Source: Lachnospiraceae bacterium
Lineage (GTDB): Bacteria; Bacillota; Clostridia; Lachnospirales; Lachnospiraceae
Assembly (NCBI GenBank): GCA_017467845.1
Contig: JAFUKH010000025.1
Coordinates: 94,550 to 158,549 of the forward strand
Reading direction: 5' to 3'
Length of the DNA stretch: 64,000 nt
The notes beneath the pieces are model-generated. The model saw only the letters and a list, made by a program, of their open reading frames with translations, had not been told where the DNA came from and did no database searches. Shown here one piece after another: positions 46,085-55,434 of the stretch (position 1 is its first letter; the number at the start of each line of letters is the position of its first letter). Both the position numbers and the translations under genes were made by a program.

Positions 46085-47266
46085 ATGAAAAAGCGTAACC
46101 TTTCGATGGATTTGATGCGTTGTATCGCACTTATCAGTGTGGTATCCGTACATTTTTTTCAGAACAGCGGGTTTTATGATGAGCCTATGGATGGACAGCG
46201 AATGTTGGTGATGACCGTAATGCGTACAGCATTTATGGTGTGTGTGCCTTTATTTGTTATGTTGTCCGGTTATCTGATGTGTAATAAAACAGTGAGCGGC
46301 AGATATTACTATGGACTACTGAAAACCGTAGGAGTATATTTGATTGCTTGTGTAGGATGTATTATCTATCGTTCCAAGAGAATGGGCGTGGTGTTAACTG
46401 CCAAAGAATGGTTATTTTCTATATTTGATTTTTCTGCGATACCCTTATCCTGGTACGTGGAAATGTATATCGGATTGTTTCTGATGATTCCATTTTTGAA
46501 CAGTATGTATCATGGACTCACAGAAGATAAGCATAAAAAAGCGTTAATTGGGACCATGCTGGTTCTGACCGCACTTCCGGGGATTTTGAATACATATAAC
46601 TGGATTGTGGAAGGCTGGTGGCAGAATCCTCAGAATTTGGGGATTTTTCAGGATATCTTACCCAATTGGTGGGTGGGAATATACCCGGTCACATATTACC
46701 TGATAGGCGTGTACATTGCAGAACATAAGCCGAAGATGAATTTCTGGTTAAATGGCATGATGTTTGGTGGAAGCGTAGTGGTGTTTGGATTGTATAATTA
46801 CTGGCGCAGCTATGGGGTAACCTTTGCGCCCGGCGCCTGGACGGATTGGGGAGCATTGCCTAATGTGGTAATGACAACGCTTTTGTTTGTGTGGGTGTCC
46901 AACTTTAATCTGGAGTGGTTACCGGAGTGGGGAAAGAAGCTGTTAAAGCAGCTCTCGGATCTGTGCTTCGGAGCCTATCTTGCTTCCTGGATTTTTGACC
47001 AGGAGGTGTATGCAATTTTGAATACGAGAGTTCCGGCAATGCGACTTCGTTTGAACTACTTTGTTGTGGTAGTGCCGGTGATTGTGATCTGTGCATTCCT
47101 GTTATCCTGGGTGTACAATATGATTTATAAATTGTTCTCGTTACCTGTTAGGAGACATTATGAAAAACAAACAGCAGAAGTTTATCAATATAGCGTGGCA
47201 CGTAATGCCGATTCTGGGGTTGATTCTGTGGGGGATGCTGACGTGCAGCAGAAATCTGTGGTATGA
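46085..47266 (+). CDS. Acyltransferase family 3 (OafA/YrhL type)
   Basis: Membrane protein of 393 residues with about 10 hydrophobic segments. The family motif R-x10-H is seen as R12 to H23 (LMRCIALISVVSVHFF), and PLFVMLSGYLM follows. It probably O-acetylates a sugar of the polymer. The last about 30 residues after the final helix (EVYQYSVARNADSGVDSVGD) overlap the next gene by 107 nt and look unlike the family, so the original stop may have been lost. Confidence 0.87.
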   Translation: MKKRNLSMDLMRCIALISVVSVHFFQNSGFYDEPMDGQRMLVMTVMRTAFMVCVPLFVMLSGYLMCNKTVSGRYYYGLLKTVGVYLIACVGCIIYRSKRMGVVLTAKEWLFSIFDFSAIPLSWYVEMYIGLFLMIPFLNSMYHGLTEDKHKKALIGTMLVLTALPGILNTYNWIVEGWWQNPQNLGIFQDILPNWWVGIYPVTYYLIGVYIAEHKPKMNFWLNGMMFGGSVVVFGLYNYWRSYGVTFAPGAWTDWGALPNVVMTTLLFVWVSNFNLEWLPEWGKKLLKQLSDLCFGAYLASWIFDQEVYAILNTRVPAMRLRLNYFVVVVPVIVICAFLLSWVYNMIYKLFSLPVRRHYEKQTAEVYQYSVARNADSGVDSVGDADVQQKSVV

Positions 47267-48602
47267 TGAGCTGTATTCGGCAGCGTTGATTTCCAACGGC
47301 TGGTGGGATATGCTTCGTATTACCGCGGTGGATGCTCATTCGCCCTTTTATTATGTGGGACTTCGCATCTTTAGTGGTTTGTTTGGTAACAGTATTGTTT
47401 CGATGAAGATATTTTCCCTTTGCTTTATGGTGGGATATCTGCTGATAGGAAAGTATTGGGTGAATCGCCTTTTTGATAAACAGGTCAGTGTCTGGTTTAT
47501 GTTTACCTCCATTACTATGCCGATTATGTCGGTACAGGCGGGAAATGTGAGGATGTATGCGTTAGCATTGTTCTGCATGACAGTGACTGGGCTGATGGCT
47601 TATGAACTCTATTTGGAGGCCAAGCCTTGGAAATGGGTAGTATTTTGTCTGGCAGGAACCGGAAGTGTATATTGCCATACCTTCGCTATGCTCCAGACCC
47701 TCTGCATATTTATTATTTTCTTTGTGGCGTTACTTGTGTCAAAACAGTATCGTAAGGTTAAATCATTTTTGTTAAGTGGAATTGTGCTCTCGATATTGTA
47801 TTCGCCCTGGTTGTGGGTGACGTATCGCCAGATGCAGATTCGCTTGGAGGAAAACGGAGGTGCGGCCGCAGACGCATCCAGACCCACCATGTACACTTTT
47901 ATTGATTATTGTGCAGAGTGGTTTTCCGCATTGGAAACACCCATTCCTGTTGTGATTTTCGGCGGCATGGCCTTGGCGGTAGTGTTGGGATATTTAGCAA
48001 TGGACTACATGAGAGGGCATAAGAATTACGTGGCGGGACTTGGCGTACTTGCTATTGGTGTCACTGCTCTTGTGGGCGTTCTTTTGTCGGTATATGTAAA
48101 TCCCTGCTTTTTGGGCAGATATGTATTTCCGGGATTTGGTGCAGTGGCGCTCCTTTATGCTGTGGGAATGTCGCAGGTAAAGAATGGGAAGCTGCGGACG
48201 ACATTGGTCGTATGTATGATTTTGCTTTTTGCGATGCAATATCAGTCAGAGCTTGCGCTGGAATATGATGACGGTTTGCAGACCTACGAGGAATTTGTAG
48301 AAGAGAATATTGCACCGGAAGATGCTGTTATAGCATCACAGATGCATTCCTCTATGCTGAGTGTGTATCATCCGGAGCGGAACTTTTATATCAATGGCTG
48401 GAAGCTGAACAAGAATCCCTTTTCTAATACACAGTCCTTTACGGAGTGGAGTCAGCTTCAGGATGTGAGCGGAGATATCTGGTACATCGGCTTTGCGGGT
48501 GAAACGCCGGCAGGCTACGAGGCGTATTGTACCTATGAAAAAACATTGGAATTTCATTATATGTATTATGATTTTGTAATTTGGAGATTGGAACCGAGAT
48601 AA
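47160..48602 (+). CDS. GT39-like membrane glycosyltransferase
   Basis: Protein of 480 residues with about 10 hydrophobic segments. NLWYDELYSAALIS after the first helix carries the acidic residues expected for a GT-C/ArnT-like site, followed by AHSPFYYVGLRIF. It ends in a soluble extracytoplasmic domain (about 380-480). The start ATG 47160 has a strong AGGAG 6-7 nt upstream although it lies 107 nt inside the acyltransferase gene. It probably transfers a sugar from a lipid carrier to the exported polymer. Confidence 0.83.
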   Translation: MKNKQQKFINIAWHVMPILGLILWGMLTCSRNLWYDELYSAALISNGWWDMLRITAVDAHSPFYYVGLRIFSGLFGNSIVSMKIFSLCFMVGYLLIGKYWVNRLFDKQVSVWFMFTSITMPIMSVQAGNVRMYALALFCMTVTGLMAYELYLEAKPWKWVVFCLAGTGSVYCHTFAMLQTLCIFIIFFVALLVSKQYRKVKSFLLSGIVLSILYSPWLWVTYRQMQIRLEENGGAAADASRPTMYTFIDYCAEWFSALETPIPVVIFGGMALAVVLGYLAMDYMRGHKNYVAGLGVLAIGVTALVGVLLSVYVNPCFLGRYVFPGFGAVALLYAVGMSQVKNGKLRTTLVVCMILLFAMQYQSELALEYDDGLQTYEEFVEENIAPEDAVIASQMHSSMLSVYHPERNFYINGWKLNKNPFSNTQSFTEWSQLQDVSGDIWYIGFAGETPAGYEAYCTYEKTLEFHYMYYDFVIWRLEPR

Positions 48603-48604
48603 CT

Positions 48605-50221
48605 ATGGGACGTAAGAAAAAGAGTAAAGAAATAAGCATTATAGATGTATGTGAAGAAATTATGCGGTCAGTGTTACAGCTTCTGGCATGGGTGTATATG
48701 TTTTTGGTCATTGTAGTAATGCCCTTTTATAACACTAACGGATTTGCCAAAATCGGCACAAATAAGTATGAATTCTTCAAGATGGTTACCACCGGAATTG
48801 CATGGTTTTTCATTCCGTCGGTAATATTGTATTTGATTTGCCTACTAATACAGTGGAAGAAAAATAAAGCTGCTTTTAAGATTGGACTGTCTGTTACGGA
48901 CAAGTTTGCGCTTCTTTATGGGGTAGCTGTGATTATTTCTTATTTGGTTTCTGATTATCAAGAGCTTTCTGTCTACGGAGATGCATGGCAGGGTGCATAT
49001 GGGTGGTATATGGGAGCACGTACTCAGCTCACCTTGGTGGCGACCTACTTTGGAATTTCCAGATGTTGGAAGAATAAGAGACTATTATACTTTGTGCTTC
49101 CTGTGGTAGTAGTAGTATTCGGTTTGGGATATTTGAATCGCTTTGGAGTATATCCTATTGAGATGGAGGCAGCGAATCCTCAGTTTATTTCCACTATAGG
49201 AAATATTAACTGGTATTGCGGATATTTAGTTACTGTTTTCTTTGCCATTATCGGTTTCTGGCTGACGACAAAATTGGACAAGAAGTGGCAGCAGTATTCG
49301 CTGCTCGCTTTAATGGTGCTTGGCTTTGGCACGCTGGTGACCCAGGGGAGTGCCAGCGGTATTTTTGTGCTGGTGGTTATGGTGCTGGTTTTATACCTTT
49401 TAACCATGAGGGAGGGAGTTTTGCAGGAGCGTTTCTGGCTTTTGTGCAGTCTGCTTTTTCTGGCGTGTTGCGTGACCTTGATTATACGAAAAGTTTTTTC
49501 TGTGGAAGTTACTTACCAGGATGGATTGATGGATATTCTTACCGCTACGCCTCTTCCGGTAATATTTTTGGTAATCTGTGCAGGGATGTATTTCCTTGTA
49601 CACAACTTGAATGTGAAAAAGGCATATCCGGTTAAAGTATTTGAGACTCTTGGCTATATTGGAGCCGGAATGGCAATACTTTTGCTGGTGGGATACATTT
49701 TCTTACTTGCACTTAACACTTTAAGACCCGGTTCTATCGGACCTTTGTCAAATATGGGGGCATTCATTTTTGACGCTGCGTGGGCGACCAACCGAGGGGC
49801 AACCTTCCGCGCGGGAATGGAGACATTTTTAGGACAGGATATCGTTGGTAAGCTCTTTGGTGTGGGACCTGATTGTATGTCTATGTATATACATACCAAA
49901 GGAAGTGAAGAATTATCACTGATTCTTGCAACACGTTTTAACACGCAAATCCTGACCAATGCACATTGTGAATGGCTGACTGTTCTGGCCAATACCGGAA
50001 TTGTAGGTGCAGTAGGATACATCGGTATGGTTGTCAGTGCAATTGTACGATTTATAAAGGCGAAAGAGAAGGATTCCCTGATTTTCGCATGTGGTCTGGG
50101 GCTGCTTGCCTTTACCATTAATAATGTATTCAGCTTCCAGCAGGCGATGAATACAACTACCATGTTCCTTGTACTGGGGGCAGCAGAAGCACTGCAGAGA
50201 CAGTCAAAAAATGAGAAATAG
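48605..50221 (+). CDS. O-antigen ligase/polymerase family membrane protein
   Basis: Protein of 538 residues with about 12 hydrophobic segments and the large external loop typical for the Wzy_C/WaaL family (ending NAHCEWLTVLANTGIVGAVGYIGM, the family signature). In Firmicutes such proteins polymerise or attach surface glycans. ATG 48605 follows the previous stop by 2 nt. An in-frame ATG at 48581 lies inside the previous gene. It is the second polymerase-type protein of the locus after 35425. Confidence 0.87.
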   Translation: MGRKKKSKEISIIDVCEEIMRSVLQLLAWVYMFLVIVVMPFYNTNGFAKIGTNKYEFFKMVTTGIAWFFIPSVILYLICLLIQWKKNKAAFKIGLSVTDKFALLYGVAVIISYLVSDYQELSVYGDAWQGAYGWYMGARTQLTLVATYFGISRCWKNKRLLYFVLPVVVVVFGLGYLNRFGVYPIEMEAANPQFISTIGNINWYCGYLVTVFFAIIGFWLTTKLDKKWQQYSLLALMVLGFGTLVTQGSASGIFVLVVMVLVLYLLTMREGVLQERFWLLCSLLFLACCVTLIIRKVFSVEVTYQDGLMDILTATPLPVIFLVICAGMYFLVHNLNVKKAYPVKVFETLGYIGAGMAILLLVGYIFLLALNTLRPGSIGPLSNMGAFIFDAAWATNRGATFRAGMETFLGQDIVGKLFGVGPDCMSMYIHTKGSEELSLILATRFNTQILTNAHCEWLTVLANTGIVGAVGYIGMVVSAIVRFIKAKEKDSLIFACGLGLLAFTINNVFSFQQAMNTTTMFLVLGAAEALQRQSKNEK

Positions 50222-50233
50222 AGAAGAAAAGAA

Positions 50234-52120
50234 ATGAAGAAATTAAACGAGATTAGAGTGGGAATCCTAGGAATTCCTGTCAGCAGAATATTGTTCCTGA
50301 TTGTGGTGGATGTGGTGTCCATCTTAATCGCATCCTTCTTAAGTTTATATGTTCGCTACGAATTTCAATTGATGGAGGTACCCTCTCACTTCTGGGAAGG
50401 CATTTTGAAAGCTTACATTCCTAATGTAGTTATTACTTTGATAGTGTTTCATATTTTTCACCTATATAACAGTGTGTGGAGATATGCATCCGATACAGAA
50501 GTGGTAAATGCAATACTTGCGGTGGTAATCTGTGCTGCGATGCAGCCGGTGATTTTCTGGCTGCTTGATACCTATGAGCCCAGAAGTTACCCATTCTTCT
50601 ACGGAATGTTTCTGGCTATATTCAGCTGCGGCGTACGCTTCAGTTACCGTGTGCTTCGAATGCTGCAGAAGAGACGTCTGGATAAGACAGGTGCGGTTGT
50701 GCGCAGACAGGTGATGATTGTTGGTGCAGGTGCCAGTGGAAGCGCCATTTTGAAGGAAATTGAAAGCAGTGGTTTCCTTAGTCATAAGGTGGCATGCTTT
50801 ATTGATGATAATGTAAATTGTCAGGGAAAGTATCTGCGTGGTGTACCCATTGTGGGCGGCAGAGAAGTGATTATGGAAAGCGTAGAAAAGTATGCCATTG
50901 ATGAGATTATCATCGCCATTCCTTCCGCCAGCAGAGCAAAGCTGAAGCCCATCGTAGAGATTTGTAAGGAAACCGGTTGTCGTATCCGCATCTTACCGGG
51001 CATGTATCAGCTGATTAATGGAGAAGTGAATGTATCCCAGCTTCGAGAGGTACAGATTGAGGACTTACTTGGCCGTGATCCTATTGAGGTTAATGTAGAT
51101 GAGATTCTGGGATATGTGAAGGATAAAGTTGTGCTGGTTACCGGTGGCGGTGGTTCTATCGGTAGCGAGCTTTGCAGGCAGATTGCAACACATAGTCCCA
51201 AGCAGCTGGTTATCCTAGATATTTATGAGAACAATGCTTATGAAATCCAGCAGGAGCTTAAGCAGAAGCATCCGGAGCTGAATCTGGTGGTACTCATTGC
51301 ATCCGTGCGCAATACCGACCGTATGGACAAGATTTTTGCTACCTATAGACCGGATATCGTATACCATGCTGCGGCACATAAGCATGTACCTCTTATGGAG
51401 GACAGTCCGAATGAGGCTATCAAAAACAATGTGTTCGGTACGTGGAAAACTGCTATGGCAGCGGACAAGTATGGTACAAAGAAATTCGTGTTGATTTCCA
51501 CGGATAAGGCAGTAAATCCAACCAATATCATGGGTGCTTCCAAGCGTATCTGTGAGATGGTGATTCAGAGCATGAACCGCAAGTCTAAAACCGAGTACGT
51601 AGCAGTACGTTTTGGTAATGTACTTGGAAGTAATGGCAGCGTGGTGCCTCTTTTTAAGAAACAGATTGAAGAGGGAGGACCGGTCACGGTAACCCACCCG
51701 GACATTATCCGTTACTTTATGACCATTCCGGAGGCGGTATCGCTGGTGCTTCAGGCGGGAGCTTATGCCAAAGGTGGTGAGATTTTCGTTCTGGATATGG
51801 GCGAGCCTATGAAGATTCTGGATCTTGCCAAGAACCTGATTAAGCTGTCAGGGTATCGTGTGGATGAGGATATTCAGATTGTATTTACGGGTCTGCGTCC
51901 CGGTGAGAAGATGTATGAAGAGCTTCTTATGAACGAGGAAGGACTTAAGGAAACTGCCAATAAAATGATTTACATCGGTAAGCCTATTGAGTATGATGAT
52001 GCGTTATTCGGGAAGCAGCTGGAAGAGCTACGCGAGGCTTCCTCGGATGAGACAAGTGACATCCGTGCAATGGTGAAAAGCATTGTATCCACATACACTT
52101 ATGAAACGAAAAAGGATTAG
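50234..52120 (+). CDS. WbpM/CapD-type nucleotide-sugar 4,6-dehydratase
   Basis: Membrane-anchored enzyme of 628 residues. It has four N-terminal helices (about 15-130), a first Rossmann part (MIVGAGASGSAIL) and the catalytic SDR domain with VTGGGGSIGSELCRQI and LISTDKAVNPTNIMGASK holding the modified catalytic motif (Met in place of Tyr). It likely converts UDP-GlcNAc to a 4-keto-6-deoxy sugar for QuiNAc or FucNAc-type residues. The epimerase at 54539 may use its product. Confidence 0.93.
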   Translation: MKKLNEIRVGILGIPVSRILFLIVVDVVSILIASFLSLYVRYEFQLMEVPSHFWEGILKAYIPNVVITLIVFHIFHLYNSVWRYASDTEVVNAILAVVICAAMQPVIFWLLDTYEPRSYPFFYGMFLAIFSCGVRFSYRVLRMLQKRRLDKTGAVVRRQVMIVGAGASGSAILKEIESSGFLSHKVACFIDDNVNCQGKYLRGVPIVGGREVIMESVEKYAIDEIIIAIPSASRAKLKPIVEICKETGCRIRILPGMYQLINGEVNVSQLREVQIEDLLGRDPIEVNVDEILGYVKDKVVLVTGGGGSIGSELCRQIATHSPKQLVILDIYENNAYEIQQELKQKHPELNLVVLIASVRNTDRMDKIFATYRPDIVYHAAAHKHVPLMEDSPNEAIKNNVFGTWKTAMAADKYGTKKFVLISTDKAVNPTNIMGASKRICEMVIQSMNRKSKTEYVAVRFGNVLGSNGSVVPLFKKQIEEGGPVTVTHPDIIRYFMTIPEAVSLVLQAGAYAKGGEIFVLDMGEPMKILDLAKNLIKLSGYRVDEDIQIVFTGLRPGEKMYEELLMNEEGLKETANKMIYIGKPIEYDDALFGKQLEELREASSDETSDIRAMVKSIVSTYTYETKKD

Positions 52121-52126
52121 AGATAG

Positions 52127-53785
52127 ATGGTAATAGTACTCTTAAATTGGCTGTACGTGACGGTGACCGTATTTGGTCTGGGAGTCGGTGTGGCAGCCTT
52201 TGTAAAGAAGGCCTTTGGATATAGAATCAAGAATATAGACAGCCTTTTGATGGCAGGGCTTATTGTTACCTGTGCTTATGCCCAGTTTTTCAGCCTGGCG
52301 TATAAGGTGAGTCTTCTTTGCAATGTAATCATGGTGATTGTCGCCTTGATTCTTCTGCTGTGGAATCGTAAGCCGGCGGGTGAGTATTTATCAGACCTGT
52401 GGCATCATACCACATGGAAGCGGAAGCTGGTAGTTGCAGTACTGGTGCTGATTTGGGCGTATTTTTCTTCCAGGGGTTACATTCATTATGACAGTGATTT
52501 GTATCATGCCCAGAGTATTCGTTGGCTGGAAGAATATGGGGTAGTCCCCGGTCTGGGCAATTTACATGAGAGATTTGCGTATAACAGCTCATCGTTCGCA
52601 TTAAATGCCTTGTACAGCTGGGCGTTTATGCTGCCTCAGTCCCTGCATACCATGAGTGGTTACCACGCACTTGTTTTGAATATTGCAGTACTTGATATTG
52701 CAAAGGTGGTTAAGCGCAGAAGGATGCTGGTGTCTGATTTTGGATGCGTAGCCGCGATTTACTACCTGACAACCATAACGGAGGAAGTGGTTTCCCCTGC
52801 ATCGGATTACTCTATTATGTGTGTGATTTTATGGATTGTCATACATTGGCTTCGTATCTTGGAGGAGGACCGGGAAAAGGATGGCTTACAGAGCATTGTG
52901 CCCTATGCCCTTCTTTGTGTAGTGGGATGTTATGCGGTAACACTAAAATTAACAGCAGGTCTGATTCTGATTGTGCTTTGGAAGCCCGCCACTTATCTGA
53001 TAAAAGAGAAAAAGTGGAAGGATATTGGTATTTATATATGCATGGGTCTTCTGGTGGTGGCACCTTGGATGATTCGTACAGTGGTGATTTCCGGATGGCT
53101 TTTATACCCTTTTTCTGCGCTGGACATATTTAACTTTGATTGGGAAATGAGTAAGGAAGTTGTGGATTTTGACAGTGCCTGTGTAAAATCCTGGGGAAAA
53201 GCAATCTATGATGCCACCAGAGCGGATGCACCGATTAGAGAATGGTTTGGAAATTGGTTTCATGCAACCTTATCCGGAACGGAAAAGCTATTGATTCTGG
53301 CGGATTTTACCTGTATCCCTGTGATGCTTGTGCTGGGAATCGTAGCACTATTAAAGAAGAATAAGGAGCTGGGTGAGTACTTTTTAGTACTTCTTGCCAT
53401 GGCAGCGTCCTTCCTGTTCTGGTTGAACAGTGCACCGCTGATGCGCTACGGTTATTCTCATGTGCTTCTATTAACATTTATTACTGTTGGTGTACTTTTG
53501 CAGCGCATCAAAGGAAATTATTTTGTGTTTTTTGTCATTAGTGCCTACGGAGTTTACAAATTGTTTACACAAGTGGATTATATTATGGATAGCAGATATG
53601 CACCATATTACTTGTGGCAACAGGATTATAATACCTACGAGCTGAATACATATGAAGTAGGAGGGATTACCTTCTATAGCCCGGTAGGAGGCGACAGAAC
53701 GGGATATGAATCCTTCCCGGCTGCCCCCGGTAGTAATCATATTCAACTTCGGGGTGAGACATTGGAAGAGGGATTTCGACGCTAG
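52127..53785 (+). CDS. Polytopic membrane protein of the polysaccharide locus
   Basis: Protein of 552 residues with about 12 hydrophobic segments. YIHYDSDLYHAQSIRWLEEYGVVPGLGNLHERFAYNSS in an external loop resembles the LIC_10190-type membrane family associated with surface glycans. It may be a GT-C transferase or polymerase, because the acidic residues after the third or fourth helix fit. It follows the dehydratase gene by 6 nt. Function not established. Confidence 0.72.
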   Translation: MVIVLLNWLYVTVTVFGLGVGVAAFVKKAFGYRIKNIDSLLMAGLIVTCAYAQFFSLAYKVSLLCNVIMVIVALILLLWNRKPAGEYLSDLWHHTTWKRKLVVAVLVLIWAYFSSRGYIHYDSDLYHAQSIRWLEEYGVVPGLGNLHERFAYNSSSFALNALYSWAFMLPQSLHTMSGYHALVLNIAVLDIAKVVKRRRMLVSDFGCVAAIYYLTTITEEVVSPASDYSIMCVILWIVIHWLRILEEDREKDGLQSIVPYALLCVVGCYAVTLKLTAGLILIVLWKPATYLIKEKKWKDIGIYICMGLLVVAPWMIRTVVISGWLLYPFSALDIFNFDWEMSKEVVDFDSACVKSWGKAIYDATRADAPIREWFGNWFHATLSGTEKLLILADFTCIPVMLVLGIVALLKKNKELGEYFLVLLAMAASFLFWLNSAPLMRYGYSHVLLLTFITVGVLLQRIKGNYFVFFVISAYGVYKLFTQVDYIMDSRYAPYYLWQQDYNTYELNTYEVGGITFYSPVGGDRTGYESFPAAPGSNHIQLRGETLEEGFRR

Positions 53786-53816
53786 TATTTATCAGGAAAC
53801 AATAGACATTCTGTGT

Positions 53817-53875
53817 ATCCCATCCTTTCTAAAGGTGACTTGCCACCGCATCGGAACCATTAGAAAGGATGGGAT
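53817..53875. other. 16-bp perfect hairpin before the short priming enzyme gene
   Basis: ATCCCATCCTTTCTAA (53817) pairs with its exact complement at 53860-53875 across a 27-nt loop that holds a further GGT/ACC pairing. No T run follows, so it is not a normal terminator. It lies in the 145-nt gap before 53931 and could be a leader RNA structure or processing site. Confidence 0.65.
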
Positions 53876-53930
53876 GCATAGGATGTCATGGGGTTGGAAG
53901 AATTTGTAGGATGAATTATGGAGGAATGTT

Positions 53931-54539
53931 ATGTACAATGTGGTGAAGAGAGCGATAGATTTCATACTTTCCCTGTTGGGGCTGATAATTCTCTCTCCGG
54001 TATTTCTGGTGCTGATTCTGGCCATCAAGCTGGATTCGCCGGGACCGGTGCTCTTTAAACAAAAGCGAGTGGGAATTCATAAAAGTCACTTTATGATTTT
54101 AAAATTCCGTACCATGCGCATCGACACACCTAAGGATATGCCCACCCATCTGCTTCAGAATCCGGAGCAGTACATAACCAAGGTCGGAAAGTTCCTTCGT
54201 AAGACCAGCTTGGATGAGCTTCCTCAGATTGTGAATATTTTAAAGGGCGACATGGCGGTGGTAGGCCCCAGACCTGCTCTTTGGAATCAGTTTGATTTAA
54301 TTGAAGAGCGGGATAAATATGGTGCTAACGATATTCGTCCGGGACTGACCGGATGGGCGCAGATCAATGGTCGTGATGAACTGGAAATCCCGGTAAAAGC
54401 AGCACTGGACGGAGAATATGTAAAGAAAATGGGACCTTTGATGGATTTGCGTTGCTTTTTCGGAACCTTTGTCAGTGTCCTTCGGGCAGAGGGTGTAGTT
54501 GAGGGCGGAACCGGCTCCATGAAAAAGGAAGAAAAATAA
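53931..54539 (+). CDS. Short-form initiating phosphoglycosyltransferase
   Basis: Monotopic enzyme of 202 residues (PglC/WecA-independent type) containing only the Bac_transf catalytic domain. It has a re-entrant N-terminal helix KRAIDFILSLLGLIILSPVF, KFRTMRIDTPKDMP, RKTSLDELPQIVNILKGDM and VVGPRPALWNQ. It attaches a sugar phosphate to undecaprenyl phosphate. TGGAGG precedes ATG 53931. Together with the epimerase, it forms a pair often seen with QuiNAc- or FucNAc-initiated glycans. Confidence 0.94.
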   Translation: MYNVVKRAIDFILSLLGLIILSPVFLVLILAIKLDSPGPVLFKQKRVGIHKSHFMILKFRTMRIDTPKDMPTHLLQNPEQYITKVGKFLRKTSLDELPQIVNILKGDMAVVGPRPALWNQFDLIEERDKYGANDIRPGLTGWAQINGRDELEIPVKAALDGEYVKKMGPLMDLRCFFGTFVSVLRAEGVVEGGTGSMKKEEK

Positions 54540-55432
54540 TGAAACGAATCTTGATAACCGGTGCCGGAAGCTATATCGGTACCAATGTAGAGAATTATTT
54601 ATGCAGATACAATGGGGCTCAGGGCAGGGAGCTTTACGTGGTGGATACTCTGTCACAGCTGGAAGATAGCTGGAAAAACGTAAATTTTGCCTGCTATGAT
54701 ACCATTTTTCATGTGACAGGTATTGCTCATGCGGATACCGCTAAGGTATCTGAGGAAACCAAGGCTTTATATTACCGGGTGAACTGCGATTTGGCGGTAG
54801 AAACCGCAAAAAAAGCCGCAAGAGAAGGGGTAAAACAGTTTATCTATATGAGCAGTGTTATTGTCTATGGAGAGAGTGCGCCCGTAGGTAAGACGAAGTG
54901 TATTACACCGGAGACTCCTCCGGCCCCGGCCAATTTCTACGGAGACAGTAAGCTTCAGGCAGAGCTTGGATTATCTAAGGTGACGGGGATTAAAATGGTT
55001 ATTTTAAGGCCCCCCATGATTTATGGAAAGGGCAGTAAAGGAAATTACCCATTGCTTTCAAAGCTTGCAAGAAAGCTTCCCTTCTTCCCCACCATTCAGA
55101 ATCAGCGAAGCATGCTCTATGTGGAGAATCTGTGTGAATTTGTAAGGCTTATGATAGAACAGGAGCGAGAAGGTGTCTTTTTCCCGCAGAACAGGGAATA
55201 TACCTCTACCGCAGATATGGTACAGCAGATTGGGGCTGTGCATGGCAGGAAAATACTTGGGCTGGGGATACTGAATCCTTTTGTCGGTCTGCTATCTAAA
55301 GTGCCGGGGAAAATCGGCCGAATAGTTAACAAGGCCTTTGGAAGCTTAAGCATTGAAGAGAGTATGAGCGACATTGGGGAAGACTATCAGATATATTCTT
55401 TGGAAGAGAGTATACGTAAAACGGAGGAATAA
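54539..55432 (+). CDS. NAD-dependent sugar epimerase/reductase (WbpV-like)
   Basis: SDR enzyme of 297 residues. ILITGAGSYIGTNVENYL is the nucleotide site, and MSSVIVYGE and FYGDSKLQAELGL hold the catalytic Ser, Tyr and Lys. It is likely to act on a UDP-4-keto-6-deoxy-HexNAc made by the dehydratase at 50234, as WbpV/WbpK-type proteins do. The start overlaps the priming enzyme stop by 1 nt. The exact product sugar is inference. Confidence 0.85.
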   Translation: MKRILITGAGSYIGTNVENYLCRYNGAQGRELYVVDTLSQLEDSWKNVNFACYDTIFHVTGIAHADTAKVSEETKALYYRVNCDLAVETAKKAAREGVKQFIYMSSVIVYGESAPVGKTKCITPETPPAPANFYGDSKLQAELGLSKVTGIKMVILRPPMIYGKGSKGNYPLLSKLARKLPFFPTIQNQRSMLYVENLCEFVRLMIEQEREGVFFPQNREYTSTADMVQQIGAVHGRKILGLGILNPFVGLLSKVPGKIGRIVNKAFGSLSIEESMSDIGEDYQIYSLEESIRKTEE

Positions 55433-55434
55433 AC

